Positions 49,300-59,579 of a stretch of 64,000 bases of DNA are shown here, piece by piece; position 1 is the first letter of the stretch, and every line of letters begins with the position of its first letter. The notes beneath the pieces are model-generated. The model searched no databases. It saw only the letters and a program-made list of their open reading frames with translations, and was not told the DNA's origin. The translations under genes and the position numbers were made by a program. This DNA comes from Carpediemonas membranifera (Eukaryota > Fornicata): contig JAHDYR010000008.1 in assembly GCA_019828565.1 (NCBI GenBank), positions 1 through 64,000 on the forward strand, written 5' to 3'.

Positions 49300-50075
49300 A
49301 TGAACATCCGTTTGTCTCAGGCCTTACTATGACACAGCATGCGATGAATTCGCGAATATCAACCTATACCCCAGGTACTACGCCGAGTTGGCCCGCAAAG
49401 TCGAAGAAATGGCAGAAATGGAGACTTTCATCCTATTCGCTGCCCCTGTGATCAATTGTATGTTCCCAAATCCCATTGTATGAATCATTTACACCAGACT
49501 TTGAAGAAGAGCAGCAAGATCAGTATCTTAGCGTCGTTGAAAAGCCAATGGACCTCGGCACGGTTGCCCACAGCACCCGGAGCGGAGAATACCTCTTCTT
49601 GTGGCAGTTCATACAAGATGTTGACCTCATACGATCGAACTGCATCCTCTACTACGGCGACTCTGGGGAGTTGGTTCCCATAGCTAATCAGATCAACAGC
49701 GAGATGGCAACAATTGTCAGTTCGGTGATCGGGCAACCCTTTACAACCACCATGTTCAATCAGATAGTAGCAGGAACATTCACCAAGAAGGCACCCGACT
49801 TCCCCTGCGTCGACCTGCTAGCCGGCATGATGACGTATATCCCAGAAGATAAGCTCGGTAGAACGGTGCGGCGACTCATCGAACACGCCGGTATAGAGAT
49901 TGAGGAGGGGGCAGAGAGGCTAGATGTTGATATCACTGCCCTCAGCGTGGACAACTTCTTGTGGCTTTGGAGTGAGGCTCGGAGGCTGTCTAGCATCGCC
50001 AAGAACAGGCGGGATGGTGTGGCCAAGTATGTAGCGTCGGCGGCAGAGTCTTATGAGCAGAAGAACGCTGATTAA
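49300..50075 (+). CDS. Bromodomain-NET (BET-like) protein, 235 aa, two introns
   Basis: Three exons: 49300..49309 (only 10 coding bases), 49338..49457 and 49498..50075, total 708 nt. The bromodomain (about residues 20-115) has FILFAAPVINYF, QYLSVVEKPMDLGTV, WQFIQDVDLIRSNCILYYGD. The Asn in SNCILYY corresponds to the acetyl-lysine-binding residue. The C-terminal part (LLAGMMTYIPEDKLGRTVRR) resembles the NET/ET domain of BET proteins. It is a minimal one-bromodomain acetyl-histone reader, compared with two bromodomains in animal BETs and one in plant GTE proteins. It may act with the neighbouring histone-binding RBBP4 homologue; this is inference. Confidence 0.88.
49310..49337 (+). other. 28-nt intron 1 in the bromodomain gene
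   Basis: Begins GTTTGTCTCAGG and ends TTACTATGACACAG, the same 3' end as the PWWP gene intron. It follows a 10-base coding exon (ATG AAC ATC C). Confidence 0.75.
49458..49497 (+). other. 40-nt intron 2 in the bromodomain gene
   Basis: Begins GTATGTTCCC and ends CATTTACACCAG. It joins APVIN to YFEEEQQDQYLSVV, completing the first bromodomain helix. Confidence 0.88.
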
Positions 50076-50248
50076 ACATTTTTACTGGGCCGGTGTCGAC
50101 CGGGGGCTGAAAGAGATGGGGTGCCCTGGTAATGTCAGCATAGGAAGAGCTTCAGCAGAGTGGCTTGCCCGTTTCTCCCTGCTTTGAGGACCCGACTCGA
50201 CCGACTGTCAACAGCGCGCATTGGCGCACTCAACACGGAAATCCAGCA

Positions 50249-51427
50249 ATGGAGCTGAACAAGCCGCAGGAGGAAGAAGAAACGTTCAAAGATGCTATCC
50301 CTTATCTATATGACCTGTTTGTGGAGATCGAGCAGGGCTCCACGTGCCAGACGGCCATTTCCCTCCGAGACTTCGAGATCGACAACGAGAAGGAGACGGA
50401 GACGTACTCATTCATCTCCAGCGTGTCAAACGAAGACGGGACCTTCGCCATGAACACCGCCACTGTTTCCATTACCACAAAGCAGACCATCGAAGGCCGA
50501 CACGACCACTACCTTCACTGCAAGCGCCACGAGCTCCGTCACAAGGGGATCCACGTCTCCAGCTCCGAGCTGTGCGCCCTGCCTTCGGAATGCAACCGGA
50601 TCCGCCAGGCCCCGGGCAACCGCGGGCCCCTCTCGGACCGGCTCGCGGCCCGGCAGGCGGACGGGACAGTGCTTCTGTTCAAGGACCACAAGACAACGCT
50701 CCCGACCTCCCTCCACGGGGCCTCAGGCGACATGTTCCCGATCTCCTGGGCGCCCACGAACTATCTCTCGACAGCTTCCACTGAGGGCGCGGTGGTCTAT
50801 TGGGACCTCGAGGGCGGTGACCAGCAGGCCATGTCGCTCAAGACATCCTGGGCCGACCGCACGATCAACGACATCGACTGGCTCGACAATCACACGATGC
50901 TAGTTTCCACCGACGGAAAGTCTCTGGCAGTTTTGGACACTAGGATGGCGACGCCCGCCGCTGTTGTGGAGGAGGCGCACTACGATGATGTTATATGCGG
51001 CAAACACGGCCCCGATAACTATGTAATCACGTGTGCGGGCAAGGACTGGGTACTTAGAGACCTCCGGGCCCTCGGGACGCCCCTGTACTATGCGCCAGAG
51101 ACTCACAAGGACGACATATACGCCCTCGAATGGTCCCCCGCCATACCCACCGTCTTTGCCACGGGGGCGACAGACGGGTCGGTGCGGGTGTGGGACTTGG
51201 CTCTGGTCGGGAGAGAGCAGGCGACGGGTGACAAGGAGGACGGTCCGCCCGAGCTAGTGTTCGACCACCGTGGACATGAAGAGACTGTGAATGATCTACA
51301 GTGGAGCAGCAGGCCGTGGACGCTGGTGTCTGCGGGTGGAGAATGCAGCGTGCAGATGTGGGAGCCGGCCCAGACGAGCCACAGGACGGTGCAGCCGTGG
51401 GACATCAAGGACGACGACGTAATGTAG
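50249..51427 (+). CDS. RBBP4/MSI1/CAF1-p48-like histone-binding WD40 protein, 392 aa
   Basis: WD40 propeller of the RbAp46/48 family, which binds histone H4/H3 helices in CAF-1, PRC2, NuRD and HDAC complexes. The N-terminal FKDAIPYLYDLFVEI helix matches the WKKNTPFLYDL segment. The diagnostic insert DLALVGREQATGDKEDGPPE followed by LVFDHRGHEETVNDLQW aligns with the human [23 protein letters not shown] region. Intervening blades are divergent. The start is ATG at 50249. All but the first 20 codons lie within the inverted duplication, and a truncated copy is at 29719..30838. This is the intact gene. Confidence 0.9.
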   Translation: MELNKPQEEEETFKDAIPYLYDLFVEIEQGSTCQTAISLRDFEIDNEKETETYSFISSVSNEDGTFAMNTATVSITTKQTIEGRHDHYLHCKRHELRHKGIHVSSSELCALPSECNRIRQAPGNRGPLSDRLAARQADGTVLLFKDHKTTLPTSLHGASGDMFPISWAPTNYLSTASTEGAVVYWDLEGGDQQAMSLKTSWADRTINDIDWLDNHTMLVSTDGKSLAVLDTRMATPAAVVEEAHYDDVICGKHGPDNYVITCAGKDWVLRDLRALGTPLYYAPETHKDDIYALEWSPAIPTVFATGATDGSVRVWDLALVGREQATGDKEDGPPELVFDHRGHEETVNDLQWSSRPWTLVSAGGECSVQMWEPAQTSHRTVQPWDIKDDDVM

Positions 51428-53140
51428 ATGTAGTAAAGGCTGTTGTTACGGCGGGGTGACGTTTATCGCGGGAGTGTGGCATTGATCGGTCGAGGTGGTT
51501 GTTCGCAGCGTCAGATGGAGTGAAAGACATGTCTCGACCCCTCATCATGATCGGGCTGGGCGTCCAAGACTTGACCTCACGTATGCTACGCGCTCTGTCA
51601 ACCACGACTGGAACAACCCTTGTTCTGTTTCGTTCGCGATATGGTGTCATTCGTAGGCGAACTGAGAGCTGGGCCAGGAATGAGTTGAGTCATCGAACTC
51701 GGTCTTGCATGGCCGGCAGTATTCTCTGTGCAACACTGCTACACGGACAAGTGACCGACCCTCAGACTTGAGTGCGACACTCATAAACAACAAGAGCAGT
51801 TTAACGACAATCGACACGCGGCAGACCTGGAGGCCGACGGTGGCAACACAGCAGTGTGGCTGAGCCCGAGGATGGCTTGTGGCCTCAGACCAACGGCCAC
51901 AAAGCAGGTCCTCGTCGACGTCAGTGACAGCAAATACATGACCCAAATCTCCTGGTTACCATGACGGTCCGACTGCGCTTACACAGCATGTGACCGGTCA
52001 TGAATGTGAATAAAACTTTCTCAGACTGTTCCACCACCTGAAGGAAGACACGTCAGTCAAACCCGGCCTCTGTCCGAGATATAGAAACCGTGTCTCGTTT
52101 ATCCACATCATTTGCTGTATTAAACTATCCTGCCCAACTCACTGTAAAAGCCACAACACGAACAGACAAATGGCTGTCCCCGTCGCCTTCAGGGCCAGAT
52201 TCAATGGGTGCATCGTCCTCCTCCTCTCGGGCTTCAGCATCCCCAGGAACCAGGGCGCGAACACGGTGACCATGGCGGTACCGACCCAAGAAAGGCAGAC
52301 CCTCACCAAGCAGAGCTCGAAGTAAACCGTGTTGAGCTCATACATGACAGCAAAGTAGAAGTAGAGCACCGCTCTGGAGTTGAGGAAGAGTCTATACGCC
52401 ATGATCTCAGCGGGGCGAACTCAACGGTAAATGCGGACTTGAGGTCAACCCAGAAGATACGAGCACCATCCCATGTGAAGTGGAGGGCGTTCATCAGCCA
52501 CGCCATGGGAATGGGCCGGGGGCGATCGTCTCCTGGGGCGAGAAGGTCGTACTCTGACAGTTGGAGCGCCTTTGATTGTGTCCGCCGAATCTTTTTCGCC
52601 GACTTGATTTCAGTTTCCGTAAAAAGGGATCTAAGCGGCGAAAGGTACATGATAAAGGTGTACGGCATAATATAGAAAGGCAGGACGATCTGATCGACCG
52701 CGGTAAACCCAAAAACATTGACCCTTTCCTGTTCAGGAGAAAAAAAGCTGGAACACGAAATAAACGGCCGACGAGAGCACGATGATGCTAAACGGAACAC
52801 CGTGGCCCATGGTCTGCTCGAGCAGCTTCAGGCTCCGTCTCAGCAGGGCGCTATACCTCCCTCCGCGCATGGGCAGGGGCAACAACGGCCCTCCAGGCTT
52901 TCGGCGGATGAGAGCTACAAGCTGGCTGAACGTGCCTGACCTATACTCAATGACTGCGACGATAGTGCCCAGTGCTCCGAGGATGTACAGAAAGATGGAG
53001 AACACCGAGCCCCGGGATAGACCCAGAATCAGCCGGATCCATGGTGTGATGAAGGAGGAGGCCAGAGTCGACAGGACGAGCAGGATGACGCCCAGGGGCA
53101 GTCTGTAGAGGAACGACTCTGCGGTGTAGTAGAGTATATT
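50308..53140. repeat. Inverted segmental duplication, parent copy (pairs with 28006..30838)
   Basis: 2833 bp, reverse complement of 28006..30838. It begins inside the RBBP4-like gene and ends inside the membrane protein gene, both of which continue beyond the repeat here. Single-base differences: an extra G at 52736..52737 and a missing C near 52408. Confidence 0.92.
51428..52138. other. Convergent spacer, 711 bp
   Basis: Between the 3' ends of the RBBP4-like gene and the membrane protein gene; duplicated at 29008..29718. No feature is recognised. Confidence 0.5.
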
Positions 53141-53470
53141 CGTGATGGTCGTAATGAGTACTGTTGGGTGGTAGTAGATGGTCTGGAACATGCTGAGTGG
53201 GCCCTGGGAGGGACATGTGACCACTGTGCATATGGCTGGGTCGCAGGCCATCTTCTTGTGCTGATAGTCGATCTCTTTGTAACAGAGCGTCTTGTCATGC
53301 CCATTATAGACAACGCCGGTGAGGTCAGGAAGCATCAGCTGCATTATTGCTAAGATCACAAACACCTGGATTGCTGATAGGACCGGGAAGGTCATTAGCA
53401 GGCGCCCCATCGACCCTTTGTGGTGAACACGGATGCAGCGCTGCCCCCAGATGTCTCCAGTGACAGCCAT
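52139..53470 (-). CDS. Multipass membrane protein, parent copy with two compensating frameshifts
   Basis: ATG at 53470 (MAVTGDIWGQRCIRVHHKG). The predicted polytopic protein of about 443 residues has a helix near the N-terminus (VLSAIQVFVILAIMQLML), a cysteine-containing loop (CYKEIDYQHKKMACDPAICT), then several more helices (LGVILLVLSTLASSFITP, FSIFLYILGALGTIVAVI, PFSIIVLSSAVYFVFQLFF and the terminal TGTAICLFVLWLLQ). Relative to the duplicate at 28006..29007, one base is inserted at about 52736 and one lost near 52408, so about 110 codons between them are out of frame. The duplicate keeps the frame but lacks the N-terminus. Family unknown; transporter or channel not distinguishable. Confidence 0.65.
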
Positions 53471-53690
53471 TGCTCTATATGAGATAAATTAGGTGGAAAC
53501 ACACTGCGCAAGAAAGATCAGGGGCAAAGGAGCCCGGTCTGCACCCATCTTGCTCGTCCATGTGTTTAAACTGCACATCTCGAAAGAGGCGGACTCGGGC
53601 AAGCACGTCGTCCGCTCCATGCGGCTGACTACCGGCTGTGTCGCCTGGCCATTCCTCAGTATGTGCAGGTTAAGGTTCATCCCCATCGCG

Positions 53691-56600
53691 ATGGCCGATT
53701 TCCAGCCCACTGCAGCAAGTGCGGCGGGTAGGATCATAGGGACATGTACAACGCTATGTCCTAGTCCAGAAATCCGCGATCGTCTGTCATCTAGGGGCAT
53801 CAGTCAGCTTGAGAACCCCGAGATCGTAATAGCGGGCGGTACAACAGTACCACGCGCTGTGAAGAAGTTTGCCCGGTCCGATGCTGCTAAAGTGCCGAAA
53901 CCCGAGGACCTGAGGACCGAGGACGCGCTCCAGCGGTCTATGGGCTTCCTCCTCCGTGATGTCCTCGATTTCGGCGAGTTGACCCTTGAGGATGGCACGA
54001 AGACCCCAGCCCCGTTCCATGCAAAGTACGCATTCATGTGGGACCGCATCCGTTCCATCTGCAACGACTATACTATCCAGTCCCACGTTCGATCTCTCGA
54101 CGCCATCCGCGTGGTCGAGCTTGGAGCAAGGTTCTTCATCCTGTCCTCGTTTGCCACCAAGTTCTTTCCAGAGACATCCAATGGACAGTTTAGCCTGAAG
54201 CTACACAACGAGGCAATCACTAAGTGTATCTCTCAGGCCACTGACCTCTACAAAGCATACAGACGAGACCATCCCGACCATAGCGGTCCCGTATCACTAG
54301 AGGAGGAGATAACAGCCTACCGCCTGATGCTAGCGTTCAACGATCGTGGCCTAGCAACAGACATCCTTGCTCTACCAGACGACCTCCGCAACGCCCGATA
54401 CACCCAGTACGCTCTGCGGGTAAGTACTGCAGCCAAGGCCAAGAACATCGGTCTGCTAGTGAAGCTGGCTAATGCCGGGTCGCCACTGATTGCCTGTGTC
54501 ATCCAGCACATCATCCAGACCTGCCAAGAGCCGCCTCTTGGAGTGATAATGGACGCAGCGCCACCTGGGAATAGAGTGTGTGAGATCAGTGAGGAGCAGC
54601 TGGAGGCGTTTGGTTTGGACAAAGCTGATGTGACGAAGCTTGGGGAAGTCGTGGCCGCCGACACCCCGCAGAAGAAGCTCGACGCCCTTCCTGCTGGCAT
54701 GATCCTGTTACCAGCCAGCAAGGCCGATAGGGCGTACACGAGCTTCACGCCTGGGCACGGTTACATCTCTGACGTCATCCTGGACGCGATCACCGCTATC
54801 GCGGCAAAGTATGACGGCGACTTTGATCTGGACCCCGATAGAGATCATCCGTCAACTACGCGGGCTGGGAACGGATACACAGGTGCTGACGGCAAGCCCG
54901 CGTTGCTCCGCCTGGCGCCCGTGTTGTTCGCTCGGTTTGATGGGCCGACAGACAAGGGGCTCTCGCTCAAGAGAGAATTGATGAACGTGTCCTCCAAGTA
55001 CCGCCCCAGACCACTGGGTGACGGCGATGGCGTGTCTTTCCGATACAAGCCGGACGATTCCATCGAGGTCGTCGGCAAGGATTCACCTAAGAGCGCGAAG
55101 AAGAAGCTCAACGAGTACACGCCCCCCACCCCGCGAGAGGAGGCCCAGTCGAGACCACATGAGCAGGCGCAGACCAAGCAAAGGCAGGCCCCAAACCCAT
55201 TCGCGGCGCTCGGCGGTGTGGTGCGCGCGGGCGCCGCGAAGTCGATCACCGGCAACCCCTTCGGACACCGGGCCAAGGAGCAGGAAAAGATCAAGGAAAA
55301 GGGAAGGAATCCCGTGACACCAGAGGCCGCTCAAGTCAAGCCGCAGCCAGCAACAACTGGCGACGGAGAGAAGGTGGAGCTGAAGCGGTCGGCCGCGGCA
55401 TTGCCAGCATGGTCCTTTCCAGCCCCAAAGCCCAGCACACCAACCCCGGCACCCGCCCCACCGATGGTGCCGAGGAGGACTGAACCCGCCCCAGCACCGC
55501 CCCAGACTGCACCGCACCCCACACCAGTGCTGCAGCCGCCTAAGCCTGCTCAACCCTCACCCCCAACACCACCAACCCCGACCCCGCCCCCGAAGCCAGT
55601 CGAGTATGACCCGCCCAGCCCCACTGTTGCCCAGCTTGACTACGCGGACGGCTATAGAGCCTGGGCTATGCTGTGTCGCGTGTTCTCCGCATGGAGGCGG
55701 GTCGACTCGGACGAGATTGACTGGATCCGTATCTTGGTTGATACGCTCGACCGTTTCCCCGGCCCGAGACTCAGTATGACGATAGCCGTCGCCCCCACCT
55801 ACCTCCGACAGACCGACTGGGCTCACCATCTTGCCTCCGTCCTCCTTGCACATGGTGTCAGATCCACAGTGGTGCCGTCCTCTGGTCATGTCCCATCACA
55901 CTGGGCTGCGACCCCCGACATCATCGTGACCCACTTCACGCCCACCCCAACACATGAGTGGGGCGTTGCTTCAACCCCTTGGGTCACCCGTGGGATGGGT
56001 CCCCGCCTGCTGTGTCGGGCAGCCCGCGCGGTGCTGCGGGACCGTCTGCAGCTGTTGGGGCCAGACGGGTTGAGAACGAGGACGCCGTTTAGTGGATCTG
56101 AGACAATCATTGAAGCTGTGTCGCGTGTGATGGGTACTAGACGGTCGGTCGGCGCGTTCAATAAGGCGGTAGCTGCGGTTGAGAACACCTTTCATGCCCA
56201 CGCAGCCAGGCTTGCCGAGTGTCGGGCGACGCTGTTCACTGAGCCTTCCGACGATGAATGGACTCCGCTCATTGACGATATCAGATCTCTACCAATCCCC
56301 GAGAGATCTAGCCCGACCATGATCGATCTTGGATACACCGGATCAGATTCTGCCAGGATTGCCAGTGTTCTGAATGGTGGCGACGTGACAAAGCTGAAAG
56401 CCATCCTGTTGGATCTCCGAAAGGCCGTGAGAAAAGCAGGGCCGGATGCCCTCGGCGTGTCCAAGGGTTCGGCTGAACTCATGTTGCAGAAAATCATATC
56501 TGCGAGATTGAGTGGATCTATTGGGTATCTATATATCCCCCTTGAATCCGATATGGAGCCCTTGCCTGATTTTGGGGCCTTTACGCCCAAACGTGTTATG

Positions 56601-56693
56601 CACGCCGAGGCGGTTGAGCTAATCTGCATCATCGAGGGTCTGCTGCCCGTGAACTCCCCAGAGAGATCTGGAAAGAGAGCGCGGGTTGGCTAG
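53691..56693 (+). CDS. SAC3/GANP-family protein (TREX-2-like), 1000 aa
   Basis: The SAC3/GANP domain is clear at about residues 20-330: GTCTTLCPSPEIRDRLSS, LRTEDALQRSMGFLLRDVLD, then YAFMWDRIRSICNDYTIQSH and IRVVELGARFFILSSF, matching the domain's (F/V)WDR-R-R-D-Q core. The protein scaffolds TREX-2, coupling transcription to mRNA export at nuclear pores. A long proline-rich linker (about 590-710, PPTPPTPTPPPKP) precedes a C-terminal domain with no clear match. The start is ATG at 53691 (MADFQPTAASAAGR); upstream in-frame sequence lacks conservation. It diverges from the membrane protein gene. Confidence 0.85.
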   Translation: MADFQPTAASAAGRIIGTCTTLCPSPEIRDRLSSRGISQLENPEIVIAGGTTVPRAVKKFARSDAAKVPKPEDLRTEDALQRSMGFLLRDVLDFGELTLEDGTKTPAPFHAKYAFMWDRIRSICNDYTIQSHVRSLDAIRVVELGARFFILSSFATKFFPETSNGQFSLKLHNEAITKCISQATDLYKAYRRDHPDHSGPVSLEEEITAYRLMLAFNDRGLATDILALPDDLRNARYTQYALRVSTAAKAKNIGLLVKLANAGSPLIACVIQHIIQTCQEPPLGVIMDAAPPGNRVCEISEEQLEAFGLDKADVTKLGEVVAADTPQKKLDALPAGMILLPASKADRAYTSFTPGHGYISDVILDAITAIAAKYDGDFDLDPDRDHPSTTRAGNGYTGADGKPALLRLAPVLFARFDGPTDKGLSLKRELMNVSSKYRPRPLGDGDGVSFRYKPDDSIEVVGKDSPKSAKKKLNEYTPPTPREEAQSRPHEQAQTKQRQAPNPFAALGGVVRAGAAKSITGNPFGHRAKEQEKIKEKGRNPVTPEAAQVKPQPATTGDGEKVELKRSAAALPAWSFPAPKPSTPTPAPAPPMVPRRTEPAPAPPQTAPHPTPVLQPPKPAQPSPPTPPTPTPPPKPVEYDPPSPTVAQLDYADGYRAWAMLCRVFSAWRRVDSDEIDWIRILVDTLDRFPGPRLSMTIAVAPTYLRQTDWAHHLASVLLAHGVRSTVVPSSGHVPSHWAATPDIIVTHFTPTPTHEWGVASTPWVTRGMGPRLLCRAARAVLRDRLQLLGPDGLRTRTPFSGSETIIEAVSRVMGTRRSVGAFNKAVAAVENTFHAHAARLAECRATLFTEPSDDEWTPLIDDIRSLPIPERSSPTMIDLGYTGSDSARIASVLNGGDVTKLKAILLDLRKAVRKAGPDALGVSKGSAELMLQKIISARLSGSIGYLYIPLESDMEPLPDFGAFTPKRVMHAEAVELICIIEGLLPVNSPERSGKRARVG

Positions 56694-56778
56694 CCATCAT
56701 GCCGTGCTTGTTGTTTCCACCATTATTTGTTTAAAACTCTCAACTCCCTCCATGAGACCCCAACCATCATTGTGCCCT

Positions 56779-57936
56779 TTACAGCCAGCCATGGTCCGCG
56801 TCGTCGGTGTATGGCTCTGTTCCGTAGATTGCCTCCCAGTACTGGACGAAATCGTGGATGACGAACTTGTCGACGGCACAAGAGGTCTCCTCGACGCTGC
56901 ATCCGACAGCCGACTCTACAGAACTGCGCACCCCCGCGAATGTATTAAACCAGGATGACGGTATCGATCTGATTTGGTCATAGAAAGTTTCGGTCGACTC
57001 GGCGTTGACATAACCAGTTTCAAGGGCAATCTTGAAAGGGCCAATGTCTTGTGATGCAGCGTTCCTGACGAGTTCAGCGACCTTCTCGGCGTTGTTGTAG
57101 TATGCTAGGAGAGTGACTTCATCGACTGAGGTCGCCAGGTGCTCCAGCATAGTCGAGCGTGTGCCGTTGATTGTCAAAGAATCTGTCACATAACGGGGCT
57201 TGGAGCTAGAGGAGAGTTGGATCCCATTCATCTTAGCAATATTGTGGCTGGCCTTGAGCGTTGTGATGAGAGCCGCCATGCTCACGATGGAGCTCGGTTC
57301 CTGGTCTATGTGGACGCCGGAAAAGGCCGATGATGGGTTGGCATCGTTAAACTGCTTGATAGCGGTGATAATGTTGTCCAGGCAGGGCGAGGAGATGTCT
57401 TCGACGTCGTCATTGATGTAGACGAGGGCTGTAACGCCGATGCCATTCTCAATGAAAGGGGCGTTGAAAGCGACGAAATCATCATGTAGTGGGATGCTTC
57501 CCTTTGTGAACGTTGACCCATCCCACTCGCAGCAGCCGACATAGACGAGGAGGTTGTCCATGCCATGCATAACGGAGAAGTCGGCTAGCTTCGTGGCGAT
57601 GCCGTTGTAGTTCTTCACCAGCGCTGTGCGTGAGGTTACCCCGAGACGCGTGGAGTCTGTGTATGCACCCCAGACGTACATATCCTTGGTGATATTGAGA
57701 TAGCCCGAGTTGATGTCGGCGTCGTCGGCGGTGACGGAAGAAGAGCCAAAGTCCACAAGGCCGTATGAATGGTTAAAGTAGAACAGAATGCCGAGAATCA
57801 CAGCACAGGTCATCGCGGCAAATGAGCCTAGAACGAGCAATCGAAGCAGCGACCACTTCATATTGGACAGCCAGTCGATGGGAGCGTTATACCGCTTGCT
57901 ACGCTGTCTTATCTCCTGTCTTATCTCACGATCCAT
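56779..57936 (-). CDS. Type II membrane protein, possible TIM-barrel glycosidase-like, 385 aa
   Basis: The short basic cytoplasmic tail (MDREIRQEIRQRSKRYN) is followed by one membrane anchor (about residues 31-55, LLRLLVLGSFAAMTCAVILG). A luminal or extracellular domain follows, with alternating hydrophobic strands and helices (DNLLVYVGCCEW, GVTALVYINDD, FSGVHIDQEPSS, VTLLAYYNN, IALETGYVNAEST). The acidic pair in GVHIDQEP and the later ALETGY are placed like catalytic strands in TIM-barrel hydrolases, but no family can be named. Three conserved-looking Cys lie near the C-terminus. Start ATG at 57936. Confidence 0.6.
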   Translation of the reverse strand: MDREIRQEIRQRSKRYNAPIDWLSNMKWSLLRLLVLGSFAAMTCAVILGILFYFNHSYGLVDFGSSSVTADDADINSGYLNITKDMYVWGAYTDSTRLGVTSRTALVKNYNGIATKLADFSVMHGMDNLLVYVGCCEWDGSTFTKGSIPLHDDFVAFNAPFIENGIGVTALVYINDDVEDISSPCLDNIITAIKQFNDANPSSAFSGVHIDQEPSSIVSMAALITTLKASHNIAKMNGIQLSSSSKPRYVTDSLTINGTRSTMLEHLATSVDEVTLLAYYNNAEKVAELVRNAASQDIGPFKIALETGYVNAESTETFYDQIRSIPSSWFNTFAGVRSSVESAVGCSVEETSCAVDKFVIHDFVQYWEAIYGTEPYTDDADHGWL

Positions 57937-58086
57937 CGTCAATAATTGAGTATCCTGCGCCTTCGCTTGTCTTCACATCAATGACATGCTGAATCGCCAG
58001 ATTAGACCAGGTATATATGAGCCTGTACAGTGCCACATGACACGGCATACAAGCCTGCCACTCGCCCTGCTTCCTAATATTTATCA

Positions 58087-59351
58087 TTAAAACCCGTCCT
58101 CACTCCAGTCATCGGAGTCTGAGTCGCCGCCCGACCTCATCTGGGCCATGGCTGCTATCTTGTCGACCATGCTGTTGCTCTGTACGTGCGTCGGCTTGGC
58201 TGGGGCGGGTGCATGTTTCAAGCTGTCCCTGGCCATCTGGGACTCTGTCGGCGCTGGGGCAGTCCGGGGACCGGGGTCCTCGGGTAGGTCGAGGTCGGAG
58301 TCCGACGAGTCGTCGCTGACCTCGGCCTGGACCATCACGCGTCTCATGGAGGCCAGGCGCTTCTTGAGCTCATCGAGGTGGCTGGGTTCGCCGCTCTCTT
58401 CCTGCACTGGCGAGGGGGCTTCAGATGTCTCCTTCTCGTCCACCGGCTTCAGCTTCGTGCCCTGTTTGATGAGATCAAGGAATGATGACCTTAAATCCTC
58501 ACCACCGGCTGCGGGCATAACCGGCATTGCGGGCGGTGCTGCCGGGGCCGGGGCTGGAGTCATGCCAGGAGCAGGGGGTGGCGGGGCGGCCACTCGCGCC
58601 ACTGGGGGTGGGGGGCGCTGGCCATCGGCGGTGGGGGTGCGGGGGAAGCGGCCGGTGCGAGGGAAGGCAGGGGGATCGCTGAGGGCGCGATTGACTCGAG
58701 TGATACGCCGGCAGCACCGAATGTGATCGTTGTCGCGGCGGCCCCGAGTCCTGGTAGTACTGTGGGCATCTGGGAGGCCAAGCTGGATGATGTGTCGGCC
58801 TCGGGCTTGAAGGTAAAGTCGATCTGCGAGGCGGCAGCGACTGCATCCTTGCCGAGCATGGTAGGTCTGAGGTCCTTATCATCTGTTGCATTCGCCTGTG
58901 TTGTCCGTATCGTCCTGTCAACCTTGATTCCAACAGGACCTCTCGCGACCTCTTCTGACGGGGGATAAAGATCGGTAACAGTCGGCTGGGGAGCTGGCGA
59001 ACTTCTAGGGACTAGCACGGGTATCCTACTCTTATCCGCATACTGGAAGTGCTTGATAGGAGCCAGTGGGGCTGCTTTCGGGCGGGAGTCTACATCGGGC
59101 CCCGGATCTGGCCATGAATGGCTATCCAAGATGGTCATAGGAGCACAAACGGCATGATAACCCTCGAGTTTCTTCTGAATTTTGTTCACACGCTGCTGCA
59201 TGTCGCTCATATGCGAAGAAACAATACTTACACGGCCAGAGATACCCGCAAAGACTTCATTTGCCGTTCGTTCAAGAGTTAATAACGCATCAATCGTTTG
59301 GCGATAGAATTCATCATCCGCAAGCCCAGATGAGACCACGTAAGTGGACAT
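58087..59351 (-). CDS. WASHC1: WASH complex subunit 1-like (WASHC1), frameshift in the polyproline tract
   Basis: Arp2/3 activator acting on endosomes. The N-terminal WASH homology region is recognisable (MSTYVVSSGLADDEFYRQTI, then DALLTLERTANEVFAGISGR and RVNKIQKKLEGYHAV). The C-terminus has a polyproline tract, a WH2-like LRSSFLDLIKQGTKLKPVDE and an acidic end SDDWSEDGF, together a VCA module. The two parts are in different frames: the shift falls in G-runs at 58604..58608 and 58610..58615 (C-runs on the coding strand). A one-base homopolymer error would explain it; a true frameshift would remove the Arp2/3-activating end. Start ATG at 59351. Ignoring the shift, about 420 residues. Confidence 0.75.
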
Positions 59352-59579
59352 CGAGATGACTGTGCGCAAACCTGACAAAACGCGAATCAAGCGTCCATCG
59401 AGTCAACGAGGCGGCTCCTTCACTGGCAGAGAGTCATGCAGGATGTTGGCCTCAATTTCTGTTTATGATCGCTCTACGAATTTTGCAAAGCCTCGAAACG
59501 ACAAAATGTCGCCTGAGTGAAGATCTCTCTGATTCGCTGTTTTTTCTACTCGTCCCTTTTCTGCAGAAGCACTGAAAAC

